DNA from: Caldichromatium japonicum
GTDB taxonomy: Bacteria; Pseudomonadota; Gammaproteobacteria; Chromatiales; Chromatiaceae
DNA length: 64,000 bases
Direction of reading: 5' to 3'
Assembly: GCF_011290485.1 (NCBI RefSeq)
Contig: NZ_CP048029.1
Location: 1,657,155-1,721,154 of the forward strand
Made by a program: the position numbers and the translations under genes. This document shows positions 52,272 to 61,357 of this stretch, piece after piece (within the stretch, counting starts at the first letter, position 1; every line of letters starts with the position of its first letter). The notes beneath the pieces were generated by a model. It saw nothing but the letters and a program-made list of their open reading frames with translations. It did not search any database and was not told the origin of the DNA.

Positions 52272-52577
52272 ATGATGACTGAGCTGCTTCGAATCGGCTG
52301 TATCTTCTATGAAGATTTATCGGCGGACCCCAGGATCGAGTCGGCGTTGTTCAGCGACCATTTCCTTACTGAAGACGAGTTTGTCGCCAGATATACCAAA
52401 ATCATTCAGCAGCGTTACGCAACAGTGATGCGTCTGGATTTAAGTCATAATGAGGCGTCATTCTTCGCGAGTTGCATCTGGCATTATCTCAAGACATTGG
52501 ACACGGTAAATGGACAAATAATCAAGGTATCACCCTGCTGCCTACAAAAGGTTTTCAGAAAAAATATCGGCCTCTGA
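52272..52577 (+). CDS. Small protein of unknown function with a strong ribosome-binding site
   Basis: 101 residues: LRIGCIFYEDLSADPRIESA, EDEFVARYTKIIQQRYATVM, SHNEASFFASCIWHYLKTLD. Soluble, mixed helical, several Cys, basic C-terminus. AAGGAGGG about 9 bases before the ATG strongly supports translation. Codon use is less GC-biased than neighbours. I do not recognise the family. It lies alone between smc and a pseudogene. Confidence 0.65.
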   Translation: MMTELLRIGCIFYEDLSADPRIESALFSDHFLTEDEFVARYTKIIQQRYATVMRLDLSHNEASFFASCIWHYLKTLDTVNGQIIKVSPCCLQKVFRKNIGL

Positions 52578-53315
52578 CACCCTGACGGCCTCAAAGCAGG
52601 GCATTACACGCCTTTGGATCACCGCTCGCCAGGGGTCGCCCCAATGCGGATACTATCGCCTGCCCAAGGTAAGGCGCCGTGTTATTCTAAACCTTTCAGC
52701 AATCACAAGAGGTCATCGATGCGCCTTAGGATCCTAGCTCCAGTCTTCGCCCTATTGGCAGGCACCTTTGCCCCGCTGTCCCTGGCCTATGACCTGCCAG
52801 CAATCAACCTGGGTTTTACCAGCTTTCTCAACGGCGGACCGCCTGCCGGCCCCGGCTGGTATGCCCAGCAGTACATCTAGTTTTATCGCGCAGGTCGGCT
52901 CAAGGACGCCGACGGTTCGCGGCTTAGAGAAGGCTGAGCTCGATCTCAACATAAGTCTCACCCAGCTGCTCTATGCCTCGGATCAAGAGGTCCTGGCAGG
53001 GGGCAAATGGGATCTGAACCTGATGGTACCTGTTGTGGACTCGATCTCGATCCAGGCGACGACCTGGCCCTTTCGGTCACCAGTGGGAATCTAGGGGACC
53101 TTGCTGGTCGGACCCTTCTTGCAATGGGACCCGGTCATGGGTCCAAATGGGCCGCGTTTCATGCAGCGGATCGAGTTACAGATACTCCTGCCGACCGGCG
53201 CCTATAACCCTGATCGTGCCATCAATCCAGGGAGCAATGTCTTTTCATTCAACCCCTATTGGGCAGCAACCCTATTCCTCAGCCCACAATGGACGCTCTC
53301 CTGGCACCTACATTC

Positions 53316-54044
53316 TTGATAAGAAACACATGCTTTTGAAATTGAGTGAGCTGTCCTGATGTCGTGGGCATGGAAAGACGAGACATGAGATTGCTGTCGT
53401 TTGCGGCGCGCGAAGAGCGGCGGCGTAGCTGGACGTATGAAGCGATAGGCGCGCAGAGGGGATTGTTGGGCGCAGGGGTGTTCGACATCTGCAAAGGCTA
53501 TGGGCGCGAAGGGGCCTAAGGACAAGGGGGGTGGGTGCAAGGTGGGTGAGAAGCGGGCGCTGTTGGCGATCAAGACGCCCGAGATTCGCGTCACGCACCG
53601 TCGCGAAGGCCTGTCGGTGATCTCGACGCTGACCAACCGCGGCAAGGTGCCTTGGAAGGCGTTCGCGGGGGCGATGAACGCCGACATCCTGATCGACTTC
53701 ATGAAGCGGCTGGTCAAGGACGCCAGGGGCAAGAAGATCTTCCTCATCCTCGACAACCTGCGCGTGCATCACACCAAGCCGGTCAAGGCCTGGCTGGCTG
53801 CATGCGCCAATCAAATCGAGGCCTCCTCCCTCCCCCCCTACAGCCCAGCACTGAACCCCAACGAGATGCTCAAGGCCACCATCACCGCGCAGGCGCCCTC
53901 CCGCGCCAAGGGCGATCTGAAGAAGGCGACCGTCAGCCACCTGCGCCGCCTTCTCAATTCCCCCCAAACGCATCATGCGCTACTTCCAGCATCCCAAGCT
54001 CCATGATGCCGCGTAATACAAGTTCATTGGTTTCGGATCAATAT
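53316..54044 (+). mobile_element. IS630-like element, internally deleted, with both ends
   Basis: Left end TTGATAAGAAACACATG and right end (reverse complement) TTGATCCGAAACCAATG are imperfect inverted repeats of about 25 bases. About 730 bp in total. A TA follows the right end, as expected for IS630 targets; the left TA is not preserved. The second copy is at 11062-11102 plus 14100-14899. Confidence 0.82.
53385..54006 (+). pseudogene. IS630-family transposase remnant
   Basis: The N-terminal frame MRLLSFAAREERRRSWTYEA to KGYGREGA stops at a TAA. After a frameshift, KGPKDKGGGCKVGEKRALLA leads directly into KTPEIRVTHRREGLSVIST, so the helix-turn-helix linker and first catalytic Asp are deleted. 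ILDNLRVHHTKPV and LPPYSPALNPNEML remain. A further frameshift alters the last residues. Larger deletion than the 14-kb copy. Confidence 0.82.
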
Positions 54045-54354
54045 CTCTGAAATGCCGAAAATCATGACCCCTATCGCGGCCTCAACGCCGACGACAGTCA
54101 AGCAGGTCAAGCAATTCACCTGAACCTGGCGAGCGCCTATGAGGTCATCCCCAACCGCCTGCGGTTGGGGAGCAACGGCTATTATCTCAAACAGATCAGC
54201 GACAGCCGGGTCGATAGCAGGTCGATCGCAGACAGTAAGGAGCAGGTCTTGGGTTTAGGCCCAGGGTTGGTCTATCACCTGTCCAAACACGACCATCTCT
54301 TCGCCAACCTCTATTGGGAGACCCTGGCCGAAAACCGGCCCGAAGGGACGCGCT

Positions 54355-55359
54355 TCAATCTGCGCTATGTCCATCATTTCCAGTGAGCGGGGATTGCGGG
54401 GCCGGCAATAACAGGCCCAGCGCCCCGAGCACCAGGGTGCTCCCTAGCAGAAAGAGATGCAGGTGGACCGCGGCGGCGAGCGCCAGGCGCGGCTCGATCC
54501 CAAGCGGCACGAGCGCCGCCACTGCAGCGAGTTCATAGCTCCCCGTCCCCGCGATCCCATGCACCGGTAGGACGCTGGACAGCTCGGCGCCCATGACCCC
54601 CACGAGCAGCCGCCAGGTCTCGATCGGCAGAAAGAAGCGAAGCAGGCTGGTAAAGGCGATAAACTTGAGTCCCCAGATCAGTGCCGTCCAGACATACAAG
54701 CGCAGGATCGACCAGGGGTTTCGGGGGGTCGATTGCAGGAACTGTCGGATCGGTCCACGCAACCTGCCCGATCCGACCAAGACTGCTGACTCGCCGAGTT
54801 TAGAGATCGGGATCAAGACGCCCAAGCCGCCAAGCCACAAGCCCCCCCCAACCCACCAGATCCAAGAAGAATGGCTGAGCTCCAGGATCAGGAACCCAAG
54901 CAAGACCAAAAAATGCAGATCCAAGACTCGCAGCCATAGGAGCGATGCCGCGGCAACGACAAGGCCGTACCCGAAATAGCGGCGCATCAGCCAGGGAAAG
55001 ACCAGCTCCCCTAAACGCATTGGCAAGAGATTATTGGCGGCGTTGTGGAGCAGGGTCAGGCGCAGTACCGGAGTAAAGCGGTCTCTGAGCCCAAAATAAT
55101 CCCTCACCCGCACCGCCCGCAGCCCATAGCTTGCAGCGGTTAGAACAAACAACCAGAGCAAAAGCCCAGCCGAAAGCTCGCGCCAGGGGGCAAGCAGTTG
55201 CCGCCAACCGACCGCCTGCTCGACAATGAGCACCAAGACAACGAACAACAGGCCACCGATTAGCCAGTTGGACCAGCGGCCTAAAGCCGCCGGCACTCCT
55301 CTAAGCGCCTTGCCGGATGCAAATCGAGGCAATCGTTGATCGGTTTCCACGATTGACAA
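54355..55359 (-). CDS. YbhN/AglD-type integral membrane protein (UPF0104)
   Basis: 334 residues with eight or so membrane helices; lysylphosphatidylglycerol synthetase-like transmembrane fold. Seen: LLHNAANNLLPMRLGELVFPW, the family's conserved loop, and GVMGAELSSVLPVHGIAGTGSYE. Such proteins flip or modify lipids, or act in glycolipid export; the substrate is unknown. Its 3' end overlaps the convergent pseudogene by 32 bases. Confidence 0.8.
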   Translation of the reverse strand: MSIVETDQRLPRFASGKALRGVPAALGRWSNWLIGGLLFVVLVLIVEQAVGWRQLLAPWRELSAGLLLWLFVLTAASYGLRAVRVRDYFGLRDRFTPVLRLTLLHNAANNLLPMRLGELVFPWLMRRYFGYGLVVAAASLLWLRVLDLHFLVLLGFLILELSHSSWIWWVGGGLWLGGLGVLIPISKLGESAVLVGSGRLRGPIRQFLQSTPRNPWSILRLYVWTALIWGLKFIAFTSLLRFFLPIETWRLLVGVMGAELSSVLPVHGIAGTGSYELAAVAALVPLGIEPRLALAAAVHLHLFLLGSTLVLGALGLLLPAPQSPLTGNDGHSAD

Positions 55360-55500
55360 AAGGATGGTCTATCTCAAAAAAATCCAGCTGACGACCTTGC
55401 TCGATCAAACTTTATTCATAGCAATAGGCAGGCGAATTGATCCAGCCCGGGTCTGAACCTGGCGCTGTTCGACCCCTGCGATGCCGACTAGACCTGAGTC

Positions 55501-56295
55501 ATGCGCGCCGAAGAAACCTCAATCAAGGCCGTGATCCTCGCCGGTGGATTTGGGACCCGAATCGCCGAGGAGTCGCATCTAAAGCCCAAGCCCATGATCG
55601 AGATCGGCGGGATGCCGATCCTGTGGCATATCATGAAGCTTTATGCCCATCATAATGTCACCGACTTTATCATCTGCTGCGGTTATAAGGGTTATGTGAT
55701 CAAGGAATATTTCGCCAATTATTTCTTGCACATGTCCGACGTGACCATCGATCTGGCCCAGAATCGGATCGAGGTACATCAGCATCATGCCGAGCCCTGG
55801 CGGGTGACGCTGGTCGATACGGGACTGTATTCGCAGACGGGAGGCCGTTTGAAGCGGGTTGCTCCCTATCTCGCCGATCAGGAGCTTTTTTGCTTTACCT
55901 ACGGCGATGGCTTGAGCGATCTGGATATCAGCGCGCTGATTGCCTTTCATCGGTCCCACGGGCAGTTGGCGACCATCACCGCCGTTCCGGCACCAGGCCG
56001 CTATGGTGCCCTCGATCGCGAGGGGGCCGTGGTGACCGGTTTTCGCGAGAAGCCCTTGGGCGGCGAGGGTCTGATCAATGGCGGCTTTTTCGTGCTCTCG
56101 CCGCGTTGCCTCGACCTGATCGAGGGCGATCAGACGAGCTGGGAGGCCGAGATCCTGCCCCAACTCAGCGCTCAACGTCAATTGATGGCTTTTGAGCATC
56201 AGGGTTTCTGGCAGGCGATGGATACCTTGCGCGACAAGAATCATCTGGAGGCCCTATGGAACTCGGGCCAGGCGCCCTGGAAGCTCTGGTTGTGA
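55501..56295 (+). CDS. rfbF: Glucose-1-phosphate cytidylyltransferase
   Basis: 264 residues. Makes CDP-glucose. The nucleotidyltransferase signature VILAGGFGTRIAEESHLKPK is at the N-terminus, then IEIGGMPILWHIMKLYAHH and FTYGDGLSDLD. Complete. First gene of a plus-strand unit with rfbG and cbiX-like. No JUMPstart-like element was seen upstream. Confidence 0.94.
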   Translation: MRAEETSIKAVILAGGFGTRIAEESHLKPKPMIEIGGMPILWHIMKLYAHHNVTDFIICCGYKGYVIKEYFANYFLHMSDVTIDLAQNRIEVHQHHAEPWRVTLVDTGLYSQTGGRLKRVAPYLADQELFCFTYGDGLSDLDISALIAFHRSHGQLATITAVPAPGRYGALDREGAVVTGFREKPLGGEGLINGGFFVLSPRCLDLIEGDQTSWEAEILPQLSAQRQLMAFEHQGFWQAMDTLRDKNHLEALWNSGQAPWKLWL

Positions 56296-57398
56296 ATCCG
56301 GAGTTTTGGTCTGGCCGGCGCGTCCTGGTTACCGGGCATACGGGCTTTAAGGGCAGCTGGCTGACGCTCTGGCTGCATGAGCTGGGCGCTATGGTCAGCG
56401 GCTATGCCCTGAAGCCGCCGACCGAGCCCAATCTATTCACCGTCGCGCGCCTTGAATCCTGTCTGATCCAGCATTGCATTGGCGATGTGCGCGATCTGGC
56501 GGCGCTCACTCAGGCCATGCACTCTGCCCAGCCCGAGGTGGTCTTTCATCTCGCCGCCCAGCCCCTGGTTCGTTTGGCCTATCGCGATCCAGTTGCAACC
56601 TATGCCGTCAATGTCCTGGGCACAGTGCATCTCCTCGAGGCAGTGCGCTGCTGTCCGAGCGTGCGGGCCGTGGTGGTGGTGACCTCCGATAAATGCTATG
56701 AGGATCGTCGTTGGGCATGGCCCTATCGGGAGAACGACCGGCTCGGCGGTCATGAACCCTATGCGGGCAGCAAGGCGGCGGCTGAGCTCGTTGTCCACAC
56801 CTATCGCCATGCCTTTCTCTCCCCCTCTAGGGTCGCGGTGGCCAGCGTGCGCGCGGGTAATGTCATCGGCGGCGGCGACTGGGCGGAGGATCGTCTGCTA
56901 CCGGATATCCTGCGCGCGAGCGCTGCCGGGGTTGCTGTGCGCCTGCGCTCGCCCCAGGCGATACGCCCCTGGCAGCATGTCCTCGAGCCCCTAGCCGGTT
57001 ATCTCCTCTTAGCCGAACGTCTGTATCGAGATGAAGGCAATTGGGCCAGTGCCTGGAACTTTGGGCCAGACCCCATCGATCACTGGCCCGTCGAAAGGGT
57101 GACATCCTGGTTATGCGAGCGCCTGGGGTGTACATGGGAAAGCGACGCGGACCCCCATCCGCGCGAGACCCATCTGCTCAGTCTCGATAGCAGCCAGGCG
57201 CGGCTGCATCTGGGCTGGGCCCCACACTGGTCCCTGGAGAAAGCCCTGGAACAGACCCTTGCCTGGTATCAGGCCTGGCGCAGAGGGGCCGATATGCAGG
57301 CACTCAGCCGGCAACAGATCCGTGACTATCAGGCATCCCAGACCCCGCTCTCGCAAACCAGGGCAAGCCGGATGGCCAACCCAAGCGAGACATCATGA
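56292..57398 (+). CDS. rfbG: CDP-glucose 4,6-dehydratase
   Basis: About 368 residues. Extended SDR enzyme giving CDP-4-keto-6-deoxyglucose. VTGHTGFKGSWLTLWLHELG is the nucleotide-binding start, with HLAAQPLVRLAY and the catalytic YAGSKAAAE. Start chosen at GTG 56292, which overlaps the rfbF stop (GTGA); the frame opens 12 codons earlier. No rfbH or later 3,6-dideoxyhexose gene follows. Confidence 0.93.
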   Translation: MNPEFWSGRRVLVTGHTGFKGSWLTLWLHELGAMVSGYALKPPTEPNLFTVARLESCLIQHCIGDVRDLAALTQAMHSAQPEVVFHLAAQPLVRLAYRDPVATYAVNVLGTVHLLEAVRCCPSVRAVVVVTSDKCYEDRRWAWPYRENDRLGGHEPYAGSKAAAELVVHTYRHAFLSPSRVAVASVRAGNVIGGGDWAEDRLLPDILRASAAGVAVRLRSPQAIRPWQHVLEPLAGYLLLAERLYRDEGNWASAWNFGPDPIDHWPVERVTSWLCERLGCTWESDADPHPRETHLLSLDSSQARLHLGWAPHWSLEKALEQTLAWYQAWRRGADMQALSRQQIRDYQASQTPLSQTRASRMANPSETS

Positions 57399-58240
57399 AC
57401 AAGATCGCGCCTGCCTGCCCATCGCGGGCGATCCTGTTGGTGGATAACGGCTCAAGCCGCCCCGAATCCACCCTGAGCCTACGCCGGATCGCCAGCCAGC
57501 TGGCGGTACGGATCGGCCAACCGGTGCAGCCCGTTTCGCTGCTGCATGCCGAGTGCATCCCCGCCGCCCAGCTCGGCGGTCAGCCCGCCGAGATCCTTGA
57601 AGCTGCCTTGCACCGTCTGCTGTACGATGGGGTACGGGAACTCATCATCCTCCCGCTCTTCTTCGGGCGTAGCGCTGCCCTGACCCAATTCATCCCCGAG
57701 ATGGTCAGCCGCCTAGTCGCCCAGCGAGGTCCAGTCGAGCTGACCATCGCCCCTGAGCTCTGTCCCTTGCCTCCAGGCGAGCCCCTGCTGGTTGAGATCC
57801 TAGCCGACCAGGTCGGGGCAACGATGCAAGCGGCGGGGATCATCCCCCAGCGGGTGGTGCTGGTCGATCATGGCTCGCCGCTTCCCCAAGTGACAGCGGT
57901 ACGCCACTGGCTTGCTGGAAGATTGCGCCTGCGCTTCTCTGCGCAGACCGAGCTCATCGAGGCCGTGATGGAGCGCCGCCCCGGGCCGGAATATGACTTT
58001 AATGGCCCCTTGCTCGAGGAGATACTCGAGAGGCTCGCCGCGCAGGACGCCCAAATACCGATCGTCCTGGCGATGCTCTTTATCTCTCCAGGGCGCCATG
58101 CCGGACCCCATGGAGACATCGCCCAGATCTGTGCCCGGATCAAGGCGCGTCATCCCAGCTTGCCCATTCTGATCTCGCCTTTGGTCGGTGAGCACCCGAC
58201 CCTGATCGAGATCCTCGCCCAACGCTTTGCCGCGCTCTAG
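57395..58240 (+). CDS. CbiX-like (sirohydrochlorin/cobalt) chelatase-family protein
   Basis: 281 residues, two tandem chelatase-like halves: AILLVDNGSSRPESTLSLRR with LIILPLFFGRSAALTQFIP, then VVLVDHGSPLPQVTAVR with LAMLFISPGRHAGPHGDI. The second half keeps the metal-site His residues; the first has Asn in place of the first His (DNGS). Likely inserts cobalt or iron into sirohydrochlorin for cobalamin/siroheme. Its ATG overlaps the rfbG stop (ATGA), an odd pairing. Confidence 0.85.
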   Translation: MNKIAPACPSRAILLVDNGSSRPESTLSLRRIASQLAVRIGQPVQPVSLLHAECIPAAQLGGQPAEILEAALHRLLYDGVRELIILPLFFGRSAALTQFIPEMVSRLVAQRGPVELTIAPELCPLPPGEPLLVEILADQVGATMQAAGIIPQRVVLVDHGSPLPQVTAVRHWLAGRLRLRFSAQTELIEAVMERRPGPEYDFNGPLLEEILERLAAQDAQIPIVLAMLFISPGRHAGPHGDIAQICARIKARHPSLPILISPLVGEHPTLIEILAQRFAAL

Positions 58241-59202
58241 GCGCTGGCGGCTAGGATAAGATCCCGCACCTCAAGAGCGACCTCAAGCGCCCTCAGTCCT
58301 GCCTCGCCATCGACGACTGGCTGCCCACCGGTACGCACTACTCGCACAAAATCGGCAAGCTCGAGATCCAAGGGTTTGACGGGTTCGATCTGCAGGCGCT
58401 GGCGCAGGATCTCTGGACGACTGCCGCCGGTTACGGGATGCAATTCAGCAACATCCAAGGTCTGTTTAATGAAGTCGAGCGATAGATAGCCGCAGGGTTG
58501 GAAGACGCGAAAGCGCCTTGTAGTCTGATCCGAGACCCGGCTTGCCACCAGGTTGGCCACCGCACCATTGGCAAACTCGATCCGCGCATTGGCGATATCG
58601 ATGTGCTCGGTCAACACCGCTGCACCAATGGCCGAGATGCGATGGATGGGGGTCCCAACCAGGCTCAGGATGATATCGAGGTCATGGATCATCAGGTCTG
58701 AGACCACATCCACATCGGTCGCGCGCTCAGAGAAGCTGCCCATGCGCTGGGCCTCGATATAGCGCGGGGTGGTGATCCGTTGGGCGAGAGCCATGACCCC
58801 GGCATTGAAGCGCTCGACATGACCGATTTGCAGGATCGCCCCGTGTTTACGCGCCAGGGCGACGATCATCTCGCCCTCGGTGCGGGTCGCAGCGATGGGC
58901 TTTTCAAGCAAAACAGCCACACCCTGCTCCAAGAAAGGCCGGGCAACCGAGAGATGCGCGGTCGTAGGAACGACCACGCTGACGGCATCGACCCGATCGA
59001 TGAGCACCCCCGGGTCGCCATACACTGGACAACCCACCTCGGCGGCAACTGCAGCAGCGCGCCCGGCATCGGTATCGACGATGCCGACGAGCTCGACCTC
59101 AGGCAGACGCGAATAGATCAGGGCATGGAAACGGCCCAGATAACCGACGCCGATGACCGCTACGCGCAATCGCTCGACCTGGAGAGATGCCGCCACCGGC
59201 AT
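58237..59202 (-). CDS. Gfo/Idh/MocA-family oxidoreductase
   Basis: 321 residues. N-terminal Rossmann fold (RVAVIGVGYLGRFHALIYSR) and the family EKP motif in VLLEKPIAATRTEGE; HVERFNAGVMAL and DLMIHDLDIILSLVG follow. Probably an NAD-dependent sugar-nucleotide dehydrogenase; GnnA-type UDP-GlcNAc oxidation for lipid A is one possibility by resemblance, unproven here. Ends overlap the chelatase gene by 4 bases, convergently. Confidence 0.85.
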   Translation of the reverse strand: MPVAASLQVERLRVAVIGVGYLGRFHALIYSRLPEVELVGIVDTDAGRAAAVAAEVGCPVYGDPGVLIDRVDAVSVVVPTTAHLSVARPFLEQGVAVLLEKPIAATRTEGEMIVALARKHGAILQIGHVERFNAGVMALAQRITTPRYIEAQRMGSFSERATDVDVVSDLMIHDLDIILSLVGTPIHRISAIGAAVLTEHIDIANARIEFANGAVANLVASRVSDQTTRRFRVFQPCGYLSLDFIKQTLDVAELHPVTGGSRPEILRQRLQIEPVKPLDLELADFVRVVRTGGQPVVDGEAGLRALEVALEVRDLILAASA

Positions 59203-59215
59203 GGGCCTTCGCTTT

Positions 59216-59392
59216 TCAGCTGCCGACGCCGGCGGCTGTAGTGAGGCTTGGTTGGACCGCCATCTCGCCCCGATCGGCGGGGACGAGGAAGAGGAGCTGA
59301 TAACTGATGGTTGCAGTCAATCCCAGAAACACAAAGACCATCAACAACATCAGTGGATCGGGCCTCCGGCGAAGCCGCTTCCGATACATCAT
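59216..59392 (-). CDS. Small single-helix membrane protein
   Basis: About 58 residues: a basic MMYRKRLRRRPDPLMLLMV start, one hydrophobic helix (MVFVFLGLTATISYQLLFL), then a short polar tail. It starts after the oxidoreductase, in the opposite sense of transcription to nothing else nearby. The positive-inside start and clean helix favour a real gene. Function unknown. Confidence 0.55.
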   Translation of the reverse strand: MMYRKRLRRRPDPLMLLMVFVFLGLTATISYQLLFLVPADRGEMAVQPSLTTAAGVGS

Positions 59393-59561
59393 CCCGCCGA
59401 CCTCTAAAACCAATCAGACTCTGTCTATATTCTACCGCGAACCCCGCCCCCGACAAGGCGACACGCCTTGGCCTATCAGGGCAATCGCAGGAATGTTGAG
59501 ATTGTAGAGATCTTAAGATCGTTGTTCACGCGCAAGGTATGACTAGTGGCTATTCACTGGG

Positions 59562-60783
59562 GGGCACCTCGAATAACCCACTATTTTGATGGGACCCGGT
59601 CAAAGCGCGATGCCACTGACTGAATCCGGCTCAACTTCCTCAACAAATCGCTGCTTTTTCAAGCAGCGTTGCCCGGTTTTTACCCCGAAGTGGGCGGTGG
59701 CCATTCGGCCCATGTTGGGCGTTATGCGGGCACGATGCCCACTCGCTGGAAGAACGCCAGTCGCTTCAGATTGTAGCAGGCCGCCATCATCGTCATCGCA
59801 AAGTTGGCACGCGCTTGACCAATGGTGCGGATCAGTTTGCCGCCCATCTGCGCAATGGCCGCAAACACATGTTCAACACAGGCTCGTGTCTTCGCAATGC
59901 CATGGTTGCGCCGCTGCTGCGCTTCAGACAGCGGCTTGTTCCGATAGCCGTTCGCTTTCAGCCAGGCTTCTCGTTCCTCGCACGGATAGCCTCGGTCGGC
60001 AAAGACCTCCCGGCTGGTGTTGGCCGGGTCCATGACCGCCTCAAAGTGCTGGCTGTCGTGGGTGCTGGTGGTGTCGGTGACGATCTTGCGGATGAATTTG
60101 TACCTCTTGTCGACGTTCACCGTGAGCTTGTAGCCATAGTGGCTCTTGCCATGCTTCTGGCGCCGCTTGACCGGCTTCCAATCCGCGGGCATGGCGTCTT
60201 CGTTCAGCGGTTCCTTGGCGTCCTTGGTGAAGTGCTGCCGGGGCGCGGGGACCCGCGTGGCGTCGATGATCTGCCCACCCCGGGCGATGAAACCCTTCTT
60301 GAGCAGTTGCGCGCTGAGGCCATCGAAGATGGCTTTGGCGCCGGCTTCGCCGATCCGGTTCTCAAACACCCACACAGTCGTCCGGTCAGGAATGTTGGCG
60401 GCTTGGGCCAGACCACAGAAGCGCTTGTAGCTCATGCGGTCCAGCAATTGATACTCCATCTGCTCGTCAGACAGGTTGTACAGCCGCTTCAAGACCAGAA
60501 TGCGCACCATGGTTTCAGCGGGGAACGGTGGCCGGCCACCTTGCAGACTCACCGAGCGCGGGGCCATGCGGTCAACTTCCAACGCCAAGGCTTCCAAGTC
60601 GATGGCGCCTTCTATCTCAACCAATGGATCGCCCAACTTGTCGATCTTCTCCCGCTGTTGGCAGTCTGCAAACAGGTCCGTCTTGATGGCGGGGCGCTTC
60701 TTCATGGCGGTCAGGTCGGCTGGAATTCAGGTGACGGCAAGTTTATTCCGGCAAAGGGCTGATCAAGGTTTTTCGAGGTGCCC
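59562..60783 (-). mobile_element. IS5-family insertion sequence, apparently complete
   Basis: Inverted repeats GGGCACCTCGAATAACC (59562-59578) and its mirror GGTTTTTCGAGGTGCCC (60767-60783) differ at one position. Length is about 1.22 kb with one transposase. CTGGGG flanks both sides (59557-59562 and 60783-60788), a possible target duplication overlapping the repeat edge by a base. Confidence 0.85.
59722..60705 (-). CDS. IS5-family transposase
   Basis: 327 residues, apparently intact. An N-terminal DUF772-like helical domain (PPFPAETMVRILVLKRLYNL) is followed by the DDE domain with QIIDATRVPAPRQH (Asp), VFADRGYPCEERE (Asp) and ACVEHVFAAIAQMGG (Glu). It could be active; only one copy is in the window. 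Confidence 0.92.
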   Translation of the reverse strand: MKKRPAIKTDLFADCQQREKIDKLGDPLVEIEGAIDLEALALEVDRMAPRSVSLQGGRPPFPAETMVRILVLKRLYNLSDEQMEYQLLDRMSYKRFCGLAQAANIPDRTTVWVFENRIGEAGAKAIFDGLSAQLLKKGFIARGGQIIDATRVPAPRQHFTKDAKEPLNEDAMPADWKPVKRRQKHGKSHYGYKLTVNVDKRYKFIRKIVTDTTSTHDSQHFEAVMDPANTSREVFADRGYPCEEREAWLKANGYRNKPLSEAQQRRNHGIAKTRACVEHVFAAIAQMGGKLIRTIGQARANFAMTMMAACYNLKRLAFFQRVGIVPA

Positions 60784-60978
60784 TGGGGAATGAGCGTAAG
60801 GACGACATCCAGGCCTGCCGCCTGATCGCTTTGACCTCCGACGATGACCGCGCTGAGCCCCTTGGGCTCGGGTGATGCATACGATTGCCCTGCTTAGGCC
60901 AGCATCGTTCAACGCGCCTCCATCCTATTCGCGTTATCATGATCGATATCCATCCAAACATCCTCCGAGAGATGGCGC

Positions 60979-61350
60979 ATGAGCGACTATCTCATCAGTG
61001 TTTCGGCACAGAGCCAATATCAACCCGACCAATCCGCGCCTGAAGAACAGCGTTATGTCTTTGCCTATACGATCACGATCGAGAATCGCGGCACCAAGGC
61101 GGCGCGGCTGATCGACCGGCATTGGATCATCACCGATGCCAACGGTCAGGTGCAGGAGGTCCACAGTCAAGGGGTGGTCGGCAAACAGCCCTATCTCCAA
61201 CCCGGCGAATCATTCAGATATGCCAGCGGGGCGATCTTGGCAACGCCATTCGGCAGTATACATGGCTATTACGGAATGCTCGGGGATGATGGCACCCGTT
61301 TTGAAGCCATGATCTCAGCCTTTTCCCTGACTTCTAGACCGCTGCATTGA
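60979..61350 (+). CDS. apaG: ApaG protein
   Basis: 123 residues, DUF525 beta-sandwich: YVFAYTITIENRGTKAARL, HWIITDANGQVQEVHSQGVV and GSIHGYYGMLGDDG. Metal- or nucleotide-related role unclear. Precedes apaH by 7 bases, the usual pair. Confidence 0.95.
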   Translation: MSDYLISVSAQSQYQPDQSAPEEQRYVFAYTITIENRGTKAARLIDRHWIITDANGQVQEVHSQGVVGKQPYLQPGESFRYASGAILATPFGSIHGYYGMLGDDGTRFEAMISAFSLTSRPLH

Positions 61351-61357
61351 ACCGTCT

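Larger units (their letters stand above)
52719..54386 (+). pseudogene. MetA-pathway/phenol-degradation-type outer membrane protein, broken
   Basis: Signal peptide ([20 protein letters not shown]) then the family-like LPPGWY-type start. A TAG stop at 52878 follows. The homologous reading then alternates between two frames: [36 protein letters not shown], then [20 protein letters not shown] and [19 protein letters not shown]. An IS630-like element interrupts it at about 53316. The end is restored after the element: HLNLASAYEVIPNRLRLGSN to RFNLRYVHHFQ. At least one nonsense mutation, several frameshifts and one insertion make it non-functional. Probably a beta-barrel. Confidence 0.82.
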
